A DNA stretch of 64,000 bases from Cynocephalus volans (taxonomy: Eukaryota > Chordata > Mammalia > Dermoptera > Cynocephalidae). The first letter of the stretch is position 1. Each line of letters opens with the position of its first letter. The stretch lies in contig NC_084471.1 in assembly GCF_027409185.1 (NCBI RefSeq), positions 5,362,535-5,426,534 of the forward strand, read 5' to 3'. Both the position numbers and the translations under genes were made by a program. Positions 52,183 through 64,000 of the stretch are shown here, one piece after another. The notes beneath the pieces are model-generated. The model did not search any database and had not been told where the DNA came from. It was given only the letters and a program-made list of their open reading frames with translations.

Positions 52183-54560
52183 TTAACAACTTCTCTTGGC
52201 AAAAACTCTCAGAAAAAGAGAAGAGAACTTTCAAAACCTGATTAAGAGCTTCTACAAGTAAATGCTTACAGCTAACATCATACTCAATGATGAAAGATTC
52301 AGTCTTCTCATAGATAGGCAGGAACAAGGTAAATCCTGCTCCCACTACGTCTATTAATATCTTATTGAAGTTCCTGGCCAAAACTAGAAAAATAAATAAA
52401 ATGCATACAAATTAGGAAAGTAGTAAAAGTGTCCTTCTTGCAGACCACTTAATCATATATGTAGAAAGCCCTAATGAATCTATAAAAACACTACTAGAAC
52501 TAATAAATGAAAGTAGCGAGCTTGCAGGATACAAGGTTAATATATGAAAATCGATTGTTATTTCTGTATACCAGCAATGAACAATTATAAATTTAATTAA
52601 AAAACAACTTTATTATAACATCAAAAAATACCCAGGAATATATTTAATGGAAGCTGTGCCAGACCTGCTCAATGAAAACTACAAAATATTACAAAAGGAA
52701 ATAAAAAAGACCTAAGTCAACGGGAGGCTGTACCATGTTTGTAGATTGGAAGATTCCATATTGTTAAGATGTCAGTCCTTTTCAAATTGATCTATAGATT
52801 CAATGTAATTCCAACTAAAATTTTAACAGACTGTAAAAGACTTTGAAAAGCTGATTTGAAATTGATGTAAAAAGGCAAGGGACCCAGAATATTCAAAACA
52901 ATTTTGAAAAGGAAGAACAAAGTTGAAGACTTAAAGCATTTGATTTCAAGATTTACTATAAAGCTACAGTCATCAAAACAGTGTAAAATTGTCACATATA
53001 TTAATGGAATTGGGTAGAGAGTCAAGAAATAAATCCATAGCAATATGGTCAGCTACTTTCTGACCAAAATGCCAAGGTAATTCATAGGGGAAATCGTTGA
53101 GATACCACTATGCACCCCTCCGAAAGGCTAACGTGAAAAAGACAGTTCACAGCAAGTGTCATGGAGGACCCGGAGCACCTGGAACTCTTATACCTTGCTC
53201 ACGGAATGCAACTGGCATGGCCACTTTGCAGCACAGTATAGCAGTACCTTTGGAAGTTAAACATACCCTTACAACATACATCCACACAAAGACGTGCACA
53301 TGAATGTTCATAGTAACATTATTCATAATAGCCCCAAACCAAAAGCAACCCAAATGCCCAGCATCTGGTAAATGGGCAAACCAACTGTAGTATATTCATA
53401 TAATAGAATATTACTCTGCCATGAAAAGGAATAAAATATTAACACATGCAATGATATGGATGAATCTCAAAAACACCATGCTAAATGAGAGACATCAAAC
53501 ACAAAAGACTGTGTACTGTATAATATCATTTATATGAAAGTATGGAAAAGGCAAAACTGTACTGACAGGAAGTAGACCGGTAGTGGGGGAGGGCAGAGGA
53601 TGGAGCTGAAGGGACAACAGGAAACTTTTTAGTGTGAGGGGACTGTCCTTTCTCATGATACTGATGGCCATTACCAATTGTATACAATTACCAAAATTTG
53701 TCAAACTATACATTTTAAAAAAGTGAATTTGATTGTATATAAATAATGAAAAAATTCAACAACAAAAGATGGCTGGGCATGATGAATAACTAGTAGCAGA
53801 TGTGCCCTCTTGCTATAAACAACTGGAAAACTGGACAAAATACGCATACGTGAAAGCAAAACAAAACACTTTTTCAGACATTGAAAATAGGCAACACAGG
53901 ATGGGATCCCTGAGAGAAGAGAAATTTGTGGGGTGGTCTTTAGGACGCCCGGCCTCTCTGCCTGGGCTCAGTTCCCCATCACAGTGCAGAAAGCAGGACA
54001 GGGAGAGCAAGACAGCCTCACTGCACTCAGGGGACAGAGATCACAGATTGCAAACTGAAGTGGCTGGAATTTCCGGTGGTGGGAACTCTGCGGAGAACAA
54101 ACTGCAGAAATCAGATAGGAATCTGCTTGAGTCTCGGACTAAATATTAAACTGCCCGTGCACTGGGTGAGAGTCCACAAAGCGAGACAAAGGACAGCTCT
54201 CAGAGAAGCGTGACCTTCACAATCCCGAGTTCACAGGACTGGGAGATGCTTGAGTTCTGAACAGAGTAGAGAGATATCAGTAACAACATGGGAAAACCAA
54301 CAAAAAAATAATGATAACCAAAAGAAATCAGACAAAAACACCTACATATTGTCCAATTACATTTATATGAAATTTCTAGAAGGGGCAAGTAAGAGGCAGA
54401 AAATATCTCTGTATTTGCCTATGGTCAGGGTGGGAAATGGACACAAGATAGACTACAGATAGACGGCAGACGGGGGAGATGGAAGTGGTCTAGCACTGGA
54501 ATATTGTGGTAACCATATAACTGAATAAATTGACTAAAAGTCACCAAACTTTTAGAGGAA

Positions 54561-55880
54561 AAAAACTTCCTGGCATGCTACTGGGCTCTGGTGGACACGG
54601 AGCCCCTGCCCACGACCTCAAGTGACCACGGGGCCAGTATTGCCCCCCATGAGCTGGACTCTATCAGACCCTCCCAGGTGCAACACAACTCGTCAGGAGA
54701 TGGAAGTGCTACGTCTGGGACTGAGGACTAGCAGGGCCAGGGCAAAGGTAAGTAGGACCAGCCAGTGGCCTAATTGCACGCCATCCACCTCTGCTGCCCT
54801 GGCACTGTCCCTACGTTCCCACCACAGGCTCAGAGCCAATGGCCTTGGTGCCCACGCCCCCTTTCCCTTGTGACCCAGAAGGCAGGGCTGTCTCCTGCAG
54901 GTGTTGCAGGTTTGGAATATATGCCAGGAAGGGGAGGCGGCGAGGGTGCGGGCGAGCAGCTGACACCGGGTGCCATGGCTCCACGGGCCCCAAACATCCT
55001 CACTAGGGCTTTCTTCCATGCACAGACAGGTGCTGTGCAAATCCCTGGCTTGGGTTTGGCCGGATGAGCAGGACGGAAGGACACAGGGGCCAAGCAGTTG
55101 AGGACGCTGGCAAGAGAACGGCCAGGATGATGTCCTGTGTGGTCTGGAGGCCTGCAGACCGGGAGCCAGGGAGGGCCGGTGCCCGCAGGACAGCGCAGGG
55201 AGCCAAGATCGGGACGAGGTCAGGGGGTGCGGTGGCACGGAGGCGTGAGAGGCTGGCAGCGTCGGAAGCTGTGGTCAGGGAGTGGGATCTTGGAGAGCAG
55301 TCGGAACTGTCCCAGGGATGACCGGGCCCAGAGCGGGGGTGGCCGCACTGGAGCGGAGGTGACGGTCGCAGGCCAGGGAGGTGTGGACAGGGGCGCGCAG
55401 AGCTGGCAGCCCCCACTGGAAGCCTGGTGTGCCCGGCTCCTGGGGCTCTGTCCGTCCCCGGATGAGTCACAGATGTGCTTCTCCAGCCGCGCCTCCCTTC
55501 TGTCGCCCATGCTCTGCCCTCTACCTAACATGTGAACCATGTTTCACCACCACTAAACACTTCTCAAACAGAACTTATTTTCTTTACGACGAATCCTGCC
55601 CTTTTCTAACCACCCTATCATTGTCTTCTCAATCCCCCAATTTTTATGTCATTCATTTCCTCCTCTTCTCCGCTGGTTTTGCTCCTGCCATCCAGTCTAT
55701 GATGAATCCTCGTGGATTATTTTGTCCATAACATGTCTGAGCTAAGCGCCTCTCTTTCAATGTTCAGAGCCAAAACCCTACTGGGGAGTGGGTGACATAG
55801 ATCTAAAAAGTTAGGGGTGAGGAGTGGGCTGGATGCATGGTGGGTGAGGGGACAGAGGGAGCCAGTGGAGAAGAATCCCT
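54561..55880. other. GC-rich intergenic segment, no gene recognised
   Basis: Composition changes from AT-rich L1 sequence to GC-rich, with many overlapping open frames on both strands (for example 54693-55238 and 55003-55470). None shows a known domain and no splice-consistent exon was found. CpGs are frequent at 55190-55400. Confidence 0.35.
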
Positions 55881-55884
55881 CAAG

Positions 55885-56180
55885 GAGGACAGAAATAGCA
55901 CAGCTTTGTAGTCAGACAGATGTGGGTTCCAGGCCTGCTCTGCTGAAATTAGCTGCTGACATGCCTGACCCAGAGCAGGTACCTGATTGTGCTAGTTCCC
56001 TTCCAGTGAAGCACCGGATGGTCGTGTGCACCCTGTTCCACCCCCGGCTCGCCATCCAGCTAGGCTCCGAGACTCAGTCTCCTCATCTGTGAAGAGGGCA
56101 TGCTAATGTCTGCTCTGCCCACTGCACAGGGATGTTGGGAGAATCACTACGTATACGAAGATACTTTGCCAATGATGACA
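55885..56180 (+). repeat. MIR element
   Basis: 'gtagtcagacagatgtgggt', 'ctcatctgtgaagagggcat', 'gggatgttgggagaatcact': MIR order. Confidence 0.82.
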
Positions 56181-56309
56181 TTTTAGTCTCGAGTTAAATT
56201 AGCAAACTATTGCCCCAGCTTCTTAATACATACCTACTGCCAACATGCACCCCTACAGTCCGGGCCAAGGAGAAAACTCTCCCCTAAATCCTATTTTATT
56301 CATTGTTCA

Positions 56310-56610
56310 GAACCTTCATGGTGGAGGCTTGTCGAGACAGACTCATGGTAGAGACAGAAGCTCCAGAGTCCAGCTGCCTGTGTCCAAGTCCCTGCCTCCA
56401 CCACTGCCAGCCGTGTGACCTGGGTGTGTCCTGTAGCCTCGATGTGACTCAATTTCCACATCTGAAAGGTGAGGATGGACAGTGGTGATAGGACCATCTC
56501 ACCGTGTCGTGTGAACACTCGCTGAGAGCGTGGGAAGCTCGCAGCACGGCGTCTGCATGTGGTAAGTGCTCAGCACACGTTAGCTGCTATCATCATCGCA
56601 CGACTTACGA
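56310..56610 (+). repeat. MIR element
   Basis: 'ctccagagtccagctgcctg', 'gtgtgacctgggtgtgtcct', 'gtggtaagtgctcagcacac': MIR order, GC-rich copy. Confidence 0.82.
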
Positions 56611-58562
56611 GTTCATCCCGTCACACAAAAATGTCCCCCCACCTGCCAGATGCATGGCCATCTCTGCCATCTCTCTCAGGATGGTCACACGACCTGATGG
56701 TCTGGGCTGTACGTCCCCGGGGGTGGACACCCATCCCCCGAACAACCTCCTGCTTCCTCAGCGCTTCCCAACTTTGTTCTCTGTTACTCCTGTTACTTTT
56801 GTGCCACATACAAACCCCAGCACCGCAGACAGTACCGTCCAGAAAAATGTGTTAAGTAAGTCGTGGTTTGGCCTTTTTTTTTTAACCTAGGCTTCTGGGA
56901 GAGGAAATATTTGAACATGACCTGCCATGTCCAGAAGTGAGACCAGGGGTGGCCAGGGGGTCGGAGCAGGTCTCCTGACTTACGGGGGCATGGGAAATCC
57001 TGGCTAGCCCTCTGCAGCCAAAAGGCTGTCTCTGCTCGTACTGGCAGCTCTCATTTCTGCCTCTAAGTGACAGCCACGTCTTGCCCTGCACGAGGGAGGC
57101 TCTCCCTCCCCTCCCCTGTACCCTGCTGAGGTCTCTGTCACAATGCAAGTTGATACTGCCTCCCCGCCCAAAGCCTCTCCAAGCCAGTCCCCCCACACCC
57201 AGCCTGAATTTATCCCCTATGTGGACACGCTCCTCCTTGCTTTATTTTTATGATTAGAGCTATTATTGATTTTGAATGTATTTCCTTGTCTCAGTTATCT
57301 ATATTTAAAATGCTTCTTTTTTCCCCTTCCATGACATCAACCCCAATCACGCTACACTCTACTGTATGCTTTGCTATGTGGCATAGGGAGTAAAAAGGTG
57401 GGAGATATTCAAGGCCCACAATCTAGGTGAGAGACTGAAGAGAAAGGCGTTCCCAGGCATGTCAGGATCAGAAGTCAGATATGGACCGACTCCATGCCTG
57501 GGGAGGGGACACCCAGGAGGCCGCGAGAGCCATGGCTGGCCTCTCCTGCTGTCTCCGGGGCACTCAGTGGGCTGTTTCCATGGATTTCTCCTATGGTGTT
57601 TGCAACCCTGGGAGCCACAGCATTGTGTGGAGAACACCATAGTGGGACATCACCAACTAGAGCGGCCACAAAAGGGAAGGGAGTGCATTGAGGAGGCAAT
57701 GGGAGGGAGAAAAGAGGCAAGGCAATTTAGCCCCAAAGCATGCATATTTTGCATGGAGAATTCTGAAATGTTTGTGCTGGAGGCAGAGGAGAAAAATGCA
57801 CCCCCCTGAGGAAGCTGCTCGCCGTCATTTGAGACCATAGAGTGCCACCTGGTGGACACCTGGGGAAATGTTTCCCGCAGATGAGGCAGGCCCAGGTGGT
57901 CCTGGGCTGGGGATAGGGCTGCGGATACTAAGTATGAGAAAGTGGGCTCATCTCCAGGAACTCACCTCACTCCCTGCTCGAAGGAGTCTTGGAAGGAGCA
58001 CTGTGTGAGTCCTCTGGATGTAGGAAGGAGGAGAGGGCTCTCCTTTCCTCCAACGTTCTGTATTCTCTTCTTCTGCCAGCCCCCAGCCCCACCATGCACA
58101 CCCCCTGCCTCTTGGCCCACCCTCCCTGTGGAACTGGAATGGGCTCGGAGAAAAGGCACAGGCCCACCTTTCACAAGCTCAGGTTACCCCCTTGAAGATC
58201 TTTCTGTCACTCCTTACAGAAGATTAAATTAGATCATGGGAGCCAAGCTTTCAGCACAGTGCCTAGCTGGTGATAAGTGCTCCAAGAACAATCTGTCAGA
58301 AGAAAGATCTTGAGTCAGTATTCTAGCCCAGTCCATGTAAACACCTTGGGGACTGGGAGCTGAGCAGTCCTTCTAGAAAGTTCTCCCTGTTCCTTAGTCT
58401 AAATCAGCTTCTCTACAATTTTGCCCCACCTGTCCTTGTTCAGCCTTCTGAAGCAATTCAAAATAACTTGTTTTTCATGTGATGCCTACAAACAGCTTTC
58501 CTGTTCGCTGTAAATACTGTCATTTTGAGCTAAGCGTGCCCAACCTTCTTCATTCTTTAGAG
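56611..58562. other. Intergenic segment, nothing recognised
   Basis: Mixed composition with MIR/L2-like scraps ('gtgcctagctggtgataagt' near 58260). No gene. Confidence 0.35.
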
Positions 58563-58783
58563 CAGTGGTTCTTAACTGAGGATGATTTTGCCCCTGGGGG
58601 ACATTTGGCAATGTCTGGAGACCTTCTGGAGGAGGGATGCTGCTACTGACCCCTAGTGGGAAGAGGCCGACATGCTGCCGAACATCCTACCGTGCGTGGG
58701 ACACTGCCCCACCCCCACCTTGCACACACAACAGAGAATTATCCAGCCCAAAATGTCAGCAGTGTGGAGGTTGAGAAACCCTG
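58563..58783 (+). mobile_element. MER20 (hAT-Charlie) DNA transposon
   Basis: Starts CAGTGGTTCTTAACTGAGGA, with 'gggacatttggcaatgtctg', and ends GGTTGAGAAACCCTG. The flanking 8-bp duplication is ctttagag (58555-58562) and cttgagag (58784-58791), one mismatch, as expected for hAT insertion. Confidence 0.95.
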
Positions 58784-58791
58784 CTTGAGAG

Positions 58792-60622
58792 CCCCGAGAC
58801 TTCTCAAGATCCCGGTCGCTTCTGTGGGTGCTCTTTATTCGTTGGTGTTTCTTTCACTATGTGGTACAGAACTCCAGACCAGCTCTGACCAGCTGGACGT
58901 CTCTCGGTGGAGCCTAAAGATCACATCAATCCCCGCTCGCAATCCTTCACTCATATGGTCAGCATGCCTTACTTAATTGGTGTCTGGACAAAGACCTCAG
59001 AAGCTCAAATATGCATGATTAAATGCAAGACATATATTACCTAGAAAATTTAGTATTATTTTAGCACAAAAAATATTGGGTAAAAAGAACATTCCTGTTG
59101 GATGTATCCAATTTTAAATGATTACTATTATATAAACGTGTTTTTTTTAACCATTCCTCCTAACAAAGAAATGAAGCTCTGCTAAAGCCCTCCAGAGCAA
59201 GCAGAACAAAGGAGAAAGATGCTTGTCAAGTCGAATATGAAAGGCCTGCTCCAAGCTCCCCTAATTATATCTTGGAAAGGAAGCTTTGTCCTATTGACAT
59301 TTGGGATCATTTTTCACAAGCTCAGGTTACCCTCTTGAAGATTTTTAGGAAGTTTCATGATATGGAGACATTGTTGAAAAATTGGCTGCTTGACTTCTGC
59401 TAAGCAATCAGATACAGAGATCAAATCTGTTTCTGCCCACTTAGACAGCTTAGATCGTTTCTGGTTATCTTGGGCAAAATGAGTTTGCAACTTTAACTCA
59501 GACTTCTAAGAATTCAGACGGCCTCACCTCCTTTTTTGTGTGTGGTTTTCACAAAGGATCTCTGGAAGCTTGGCTGAAGGGGCAGACCGATCACTAACAT
59601 TTGACATTCTTCATAAATCTCAGAGTATTTAAGGAACAACAAATACTGTTTCTAGTTTGTAAACTGGAAGAATACGTGCTGGAAAATACAGTTTCTTTCA
59701 GACCCTTACGTCTTTCCTTTAGAACCTAAAATTCTAAAGTAAATTGTGGGTTACTCTTGCCCTGTTCTGAATTTTGAGTGTTTGCTAAAAATGTCATTGA
59801 AACTTAATGAAATTAAGCTCGCTTGACCATGCTGCACCTCTGTTTATATGCTAACGAAAGCTTTTGAGGAGCCTGTTTTTATAGGGGGGTCAAGATACTG
59901 AGTAGACCTCCTGTTTCTGTGCTACGTCTTCATTCCTGGGAGGAGTGTCTAGCAAATAGGAATATATTATAAATCACATTTTCAGTGAGAATGACAAAGC
60001 TTAGTAACCCTTGCCTTAGGGAAGCTGTCCAATTTGTCAGTTAAAATTCAGCCTTCTGATATAAAACGAGCCCATTCATGTCGTGCGAGGGCTAATTCCC
60101 GTGGAAGGAATCTGTTTGGGAGCTGTCAGCAATGCAGAGAACGGAGGTGATACAGGGTGGAATGTGGGATCTCTGTGCAGAAAGCTTGGTGTCATTTCCT
60201 CAGTTTACCACCTGTCCCGAAATCACTCACCCACACAGGGCCCTTCTCAGACCCCACATGGCCACGTGGATGAGCCTTTGAAACACAGGGCTCCCATCCA
60301 GGGGAGGTTTTGCTACTCTGAACTATACTACAGATTGGAATCTGTTTCTTTTACGAAGAGGACAGTGGAAGCATCTAATCTAAAACTAAAAGCCAAAGTA
60401 AAAAAAGTATTTCATTGCAAGAAGAGGGTCATGACAGATCAGTTTCCATCCACATTTGGGTCCAGACAGGGCCTTTCTAGATAGGTGGAAGGAATGGGTT
60501 TTGATTTTTACTATTTGATGATTCTGAGATGTCTATGGCTCTGGGAACGTGCCCATGGACAGCATCACTGAAGGGTCTAGTAAACTGCAAATGGAAAGGG
60601 TAAAAAGGGACTCGACTTTTGC
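58792..60622. other. Intergenic segment, mostly non-repetitive
   Basis: No named repeat was recognised over about 1.8 kb. 'cacaagctcaggttacc(c/t)' followed by 'ttgaagat' occurs at 58174 and again at 59317, a short direct repeat. The 133-codon frame at 60083-60484 has no recognisable homology. Confidence 0.35.
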
Positions 60623-60713
60623 TTTTTTTTGGCATTTGGCCTGTATAGGGCCGAACCAGTGACCTTAGTGTTACAAGGCTGCGCTCTAAGTAGCTGAGCT
60701 AACTGTCCAGCCA
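60623..60713 (-). mobile_element. Monomeric tRNA-Ile-type SINE, reverse orientation
   Basis: On the minus strand 'tggctggacagttagctcag' starts the tRNA-like body, with 'tcactggttcggccctatac' and a tail of 8 A. Confidence 0.88.
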
Positions 60714-62185
60714 GGACTTGATCCTTAATAATGACATACATTGGGGAGCAAAGAGGGCGCAGCTCCAGGCCCACAACTCCTAATACTGCGTTCCCTCAGT
60801 GCCCCAGAGAAGTGTCTCCACCCTCAAATCCTCAGAGAAGCCTGGCCCTATCCGGCCCGGTCCTCCTAGGGCCACCATGGGAGCCCAGCACTGACCCTGG
60901 ACCAAGGCCTCCGGTGCTGGCCGAGGACCACCTGCTTCAGAATCCCACACCGGCAGCATTGGCAAAAATTGCACCTTTTGGGGACCCACCCCAACCCTCC
61001 CCAGTCAGAATCTCAGAGGGATGTGCCTGGGGGTCTGCATTGAACCTTCGTCTCGGGTGATTTGAAAGCCACGAACAAGCAGCGTGGAGGCCCAGTCATG
61101 CCTTTGCTTGTCTGCGGGGGGACATTCCACATTGCCACCCTGCGTACCAGGGGGCTCCACCGCCCCACTGCTGAGGGGCCTATTCTGGTGTCCCCAGATC
61201 CCTACCATGGCCTCGAGGAGCTGTGCCTCTGTCTCCCCCACCACTCACTGCTGAGTGCCCTTCAAACGTCAGCCTGTTAACTGCACAGAAACCCCACAAA
61301 GCCGGCAGCACATGTTACAGACCCGTGTGAGCCGGGAGGGCAGGGCCAGCGGGTTGATGGATGCGGGAATGCTGCTGACCCAGACCTGTCTGCTCCTTGG
61401 TGAAGGCGGGCCCAGGACCCAGCTGTGACCGTGAGAAGCCACCATGGTTTCCTCCTGGCTGTGTTTCTGCGGGAACTCAGGCATTGTCTCTGAAACTCAC
61501 TGCCCAATCTACAAAACGGGGTCAGGGAGCACCCCTCTGCCTCTTTCGTGGTGGAAGTGGGGGTGAGTCTCTCTCTTCCTGCCCTCTCCAGCTTCCCATT
61601 TTAGCCCAGGACAGTGTAGACAGGTATTCCAGTAATCAGTCCCAAGTTCTTGGCAGAAGTGAATGCCTGGCGGCCCTCCGAGCTGAAGGTGGCCACCACA
61701 ATCCAAAGTGCCTGGTCAACCCTGTGGGCCACCTGCGGTCCCCATTTGGGACTCCCAGCTGGCATTCCCATTCTTTCACAGGAGCAGTTAGGTGCAGAGG
61801 GAAATTCGGGCACTGCCATCCAACCAGCATCTCCATCTAAGCAGCACCTCCAGAGCCCCTCTCTTCTGGGACACAGGGACTCTTCCCAATGCCTCCTAGA
61901 GTCCCCTTCCCCCCAACCTCCCCCCACTGAGGCTGACTGGCAGCTTGGGACAGGCCCCTCCCTGGCCCCAACTGGACTTCCTGACCAGGGCCCACAGGTC
62001 TGAGCATCTGGATTACTGATGCTCGGCCACCCCTCCATCCAGGCCCTGCAGCTCCCGGGCTGTAAGGAGGGCCAGGATGGGGTTGCCCTCAGAGGCCTTA
62101 GGATCAGACACTCAGGCTTCCCTCCTGCCTGCCGAGACCTGCAAGGACTATCCGGGGGAGGAGGGAGGGAAATAGCCACTCTTTC
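60714..62185. other. GC-rich intergenic segment, no gene recognised
   Basis: Overlapping open frames on both strands (such as 61601-62179) without domains. No confident repeat. Confidence 0.35.
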
Positions 62186-62189
62186 GTTC

Positions 62190-62480
62190 CCTGCGGCTGC
62201 CCAGGGACAGCCAGTGCCCCCCGTACCCCTGCACCTCTGTGGGGTTCCCCTTGGCTTCCTAAGCCTCTGCCAAGCTCCTCGAGACTCACCTCAAAAGCCA
62301 CCTCCTTCAGTAAGCTTTCCCGGGTCCCTGCCCCTTGTCCCCACCAGAGGGGATGCTGTTCTCATCTCCGCTCCCACCTGTGCTGCAGGCACCTGCAGCT
62401 CACACTTCCACGTGGCTGTGGCTTTACCACCTCCCTTCACAGCCGCACCTCCCTGCAGGGACCGAGCCTATTCAATCAAC
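62190..62480 (+). repeat. L2-like remnant
   Basis: 'ttcctaagcctctgccaagc', 'cacctcaaaagccacctcct' and 'cagtaagctttcccgggtcc' follow the L2 3' pattern in GC-rich form. Confidence 0.6.
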
Positions 62481-62589
62481 AAAGGTTTATGATGTTCCTC
62501 CCTGGGCAGCATGTCCCTGGGCATTCCACACCTTGGTCACTTCAGGAGCCTCCGGTATCTCCCAGCAAGCTCCCCAGAGGAGAGGAACT

Positions 62590-62960
62590 GCAGCGTGAGA
62601 GGAACCACACTGGCTGGGTGGTTTAACCTCCTTGGCCCAAATCAAGGGATGGGCCAGATGCAGCATGAGGCCCCTCCTTGCTCAAGGTTCTGTGGAGGCT
62701 CTGAAGGTTCCAGCGTCTACGGCAGGGCCAGAAAGTGGACAAGTCACCAGCCAAGCCACTTCCCCCACTGTTGTAAGATGAGTGATGCACGCAAGGCCTC
62801 CCAGGCCATGCTCCCAGCAGCCCTTCAAGGCAGGTGCCGTGACTGCCCCTGGTACGTGGAGGCGGAAACCAGGACACAGAGAGGGTAAGCGACCTGCTGA
62901 GGTCACACAGCGAGGCAGGTGCAGCCCCCGGAGACTCACGCGGGCGGCGTGCTCTTGGCC
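62590..62960 (+). repeat. MIR element
   Basis: 'ggctgggtggtttaacctcc', 'ggcggaaaccaggacacaga', 'gagggtaagcgacctgctga' follow MIR order. Confidence 0.75.
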
Positions 62961-64000
62961 AGCCCTCTCTGCTGTTCCAAGCTTGGCCTCGCAGGAGAGG
63001 GCCCATCTCCAACCTCGTGCTCCCTGGGTAGCAGTGATCATGGGTACATTTGAGACCCAGCATTTACAGTCCTGAGGGAAGGGGAGGTCCCAGTAAAGGG
63101 AGAGTTTCTGTGACAGTGGTCCGGACTATGAGGAGGGCCAGAGGCAAGAAAGGATAACTGCTGGACAGTTCACCTCTTCCTAACCTCTGCGGTGACCCCC
63201 AGGACTGGTGGGTGCCCGGGGGGGGGGGGGGGGGGGGGGGGAGGAAGAAAGTGCTGACTCACTCTGGCAGGCCTGGAATAATAGGAAGCCAGGACACTCC
63301 CTCATGTCGCAACAGCAGCTTTCAGTGGCACTGGCCTTGCCTGGCCCAGGCCCCTGTCCCTCCCGGGTTTGCATCTGCGCACGCTGGTTTCCTGCACCTT
63401 TGGCCGTCCCTGCACCCCAACAGCACCTGCAGCTGGCACCTCTCACCACCCCCTCTTAGCCTTAGCTTTTTGCCACAAAATCTGGCCACTGAAAAAGGCA
63501 CTGAAAACACATGCTCGTGGGTCAGATGATGTGGGTCTGCCTCTACTCAAATCTGTTTGTCAAACCAAAAGGTGCTTTGTGTTTAAGTCAAACTATCCTT
63601 AATGCATTTTCCGTGCTCTACAAAAACCACAGCCGTCAATGAAAAAAAACAAGAAAAAAACCAAGCCCGAAGCGCAGTCCTCTAGCCCAGCTCCCCATTT
63701 TCTTTGATCCATTAAAATCCGAGAGCGAGCCCCTCTTCGTCTCTAGAGTGTGAGGCAAAGAGGGAGTAATTATCCATAAAGTGGTCCTCCGAGTGTTTGC
63801 TTTGCGATGAAAGAAAACTTTTGAGAACTTGGAATAAAGAAGGAATATGTGAGTCTCTCCAGATCCCATCAATAATAATATTAATCAATTAATGATTTAC
63901 CCTAGTTTTATATGTCTGTTTGCTTTGCTATTCATAAGCATACATCGTTTCCTTAGTAACCTTGACATCAGACCAGACTTCATCTCTCTGGAACTAAAGG
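62961..64000. other. Intergenic end segment with a G24 run
   Basis: The G run is at 63218-63241. From about 63640 the sequence is AT-richer and non-repetitive, with ATTAAT-type clusters at 63869-63897 ('aatattaatcaattaatgat'). No gene recognised. Confidence 0.4.

Larger units (their letters stand above)
46201..54560 (+). repeat. Mosaic of old L1/HAL1-like sequence, + orientation
   Basis: ORF1-side pieces (47000-47640, 'actggggtctcaaaaggaga'; 48850-49640), then ORF2-side pieces (51400-52980, 'atatggcttcaatggtgagt', 'ttaacaaaatattaacaaat') and 3' regions (53090-53760, 'gaatattactctgccatgaa'), then a 5'-leader-like piece (53900-54230). All frames are short and broken. It is interrupted by SINEs at 46896, 49803 and 52080 and carries a mariner-type MITE half at about 47284. 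Subfamily calls need a library search. Confidence 0.7.

Noticed and set aside
54693..55470. Several long overlapping open frames in the GC-rich intergenic block
   Set aside because: They occur in most frames of the same DNA, lack domains, and show no exon-intron structure.
42561..64000. Exons of FBLN1, the expected neighbour in human
   Set aside because: No EGF-like cysteine pattern or fibulin C-terminal segment was recognised on either strand; the window probably ends before that gene.

Overview
This is vertebrate nuclear DNA: spliced exons with GT-AG borders, one CpG-island promoter, and dense LINE, SINE, LTR and DNA-transposon remnants. At least eight SINEs are tRNA-derived with an Ile-tRNA-like body, as single or dimeric units. 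They match what I know of the CYN SINEs of colugos (Dermoptera), and no Alu, B1/B2, carnivore or horse SINE was noticed. I therefore infer a colugo (Galeopterus or Cynocephalus); this is a family-level judgement, not a database result.

The only protein-coding gene I can support is the 5' part of ATXN10 (ataxin-10) on the minus strand. Exon 1 (42132-42017) lies in a CpG island at about 41.5-42.6 kb. Exons 2 (18245-18054), 3 (12692-12610) and 4 (2084-1988) follow leftward with matching codon phases and GT-AG borders, encoding residues 1-162. The rest of the gene continues beyond position 1.

Intron 4 (1-1987) holds a CA repeat and a decayed minisatellite of about 32 bp period. Intron 3 (2085-12609) holds old L1 sequence, MIRs, a 97.8% identical inverted repeat with 276-bp arms (9326-9914), a mariner-like MITE and nested MaLR LTRs. 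Intron 2 (12693-18053) holds more MaLR LTRs and two SINEs, one only 65 nt from the exon 2 donor. Intron 1 (18246-42016) holds L2, MIR and hAT remnants, a decayed KRAB zinc-finger retropseudogene (about 26.9-31.0 kb) into which a SINE and a 5'-truncated L1 later jumped, a second young L1 end, and LTR fragments.

The promoter holds a 32-bp-period tandem array with five GCGGAAG (ETS-type) cores, a polypyrimidine 5' leader, and a YY1-type AAGATGGCGGC motif overlapping the start codon. From 42.6 to 64 kb the window is intergenic: L2/MIR/hAT remnants, an old L1/HAL1-like mosaic at about 46.2-54.5 kb with three SINEs, then a GC-richer half with MIR, MER20 and L2 and no recognisable gene. In human, FBLN1 lies on this side of ATXN10, but none of its exons was recognised.

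I found no new biological system. The best items for a second look are the long inverted repeat, the phased ETS-site array, and the antisense SINE next to exon 2.
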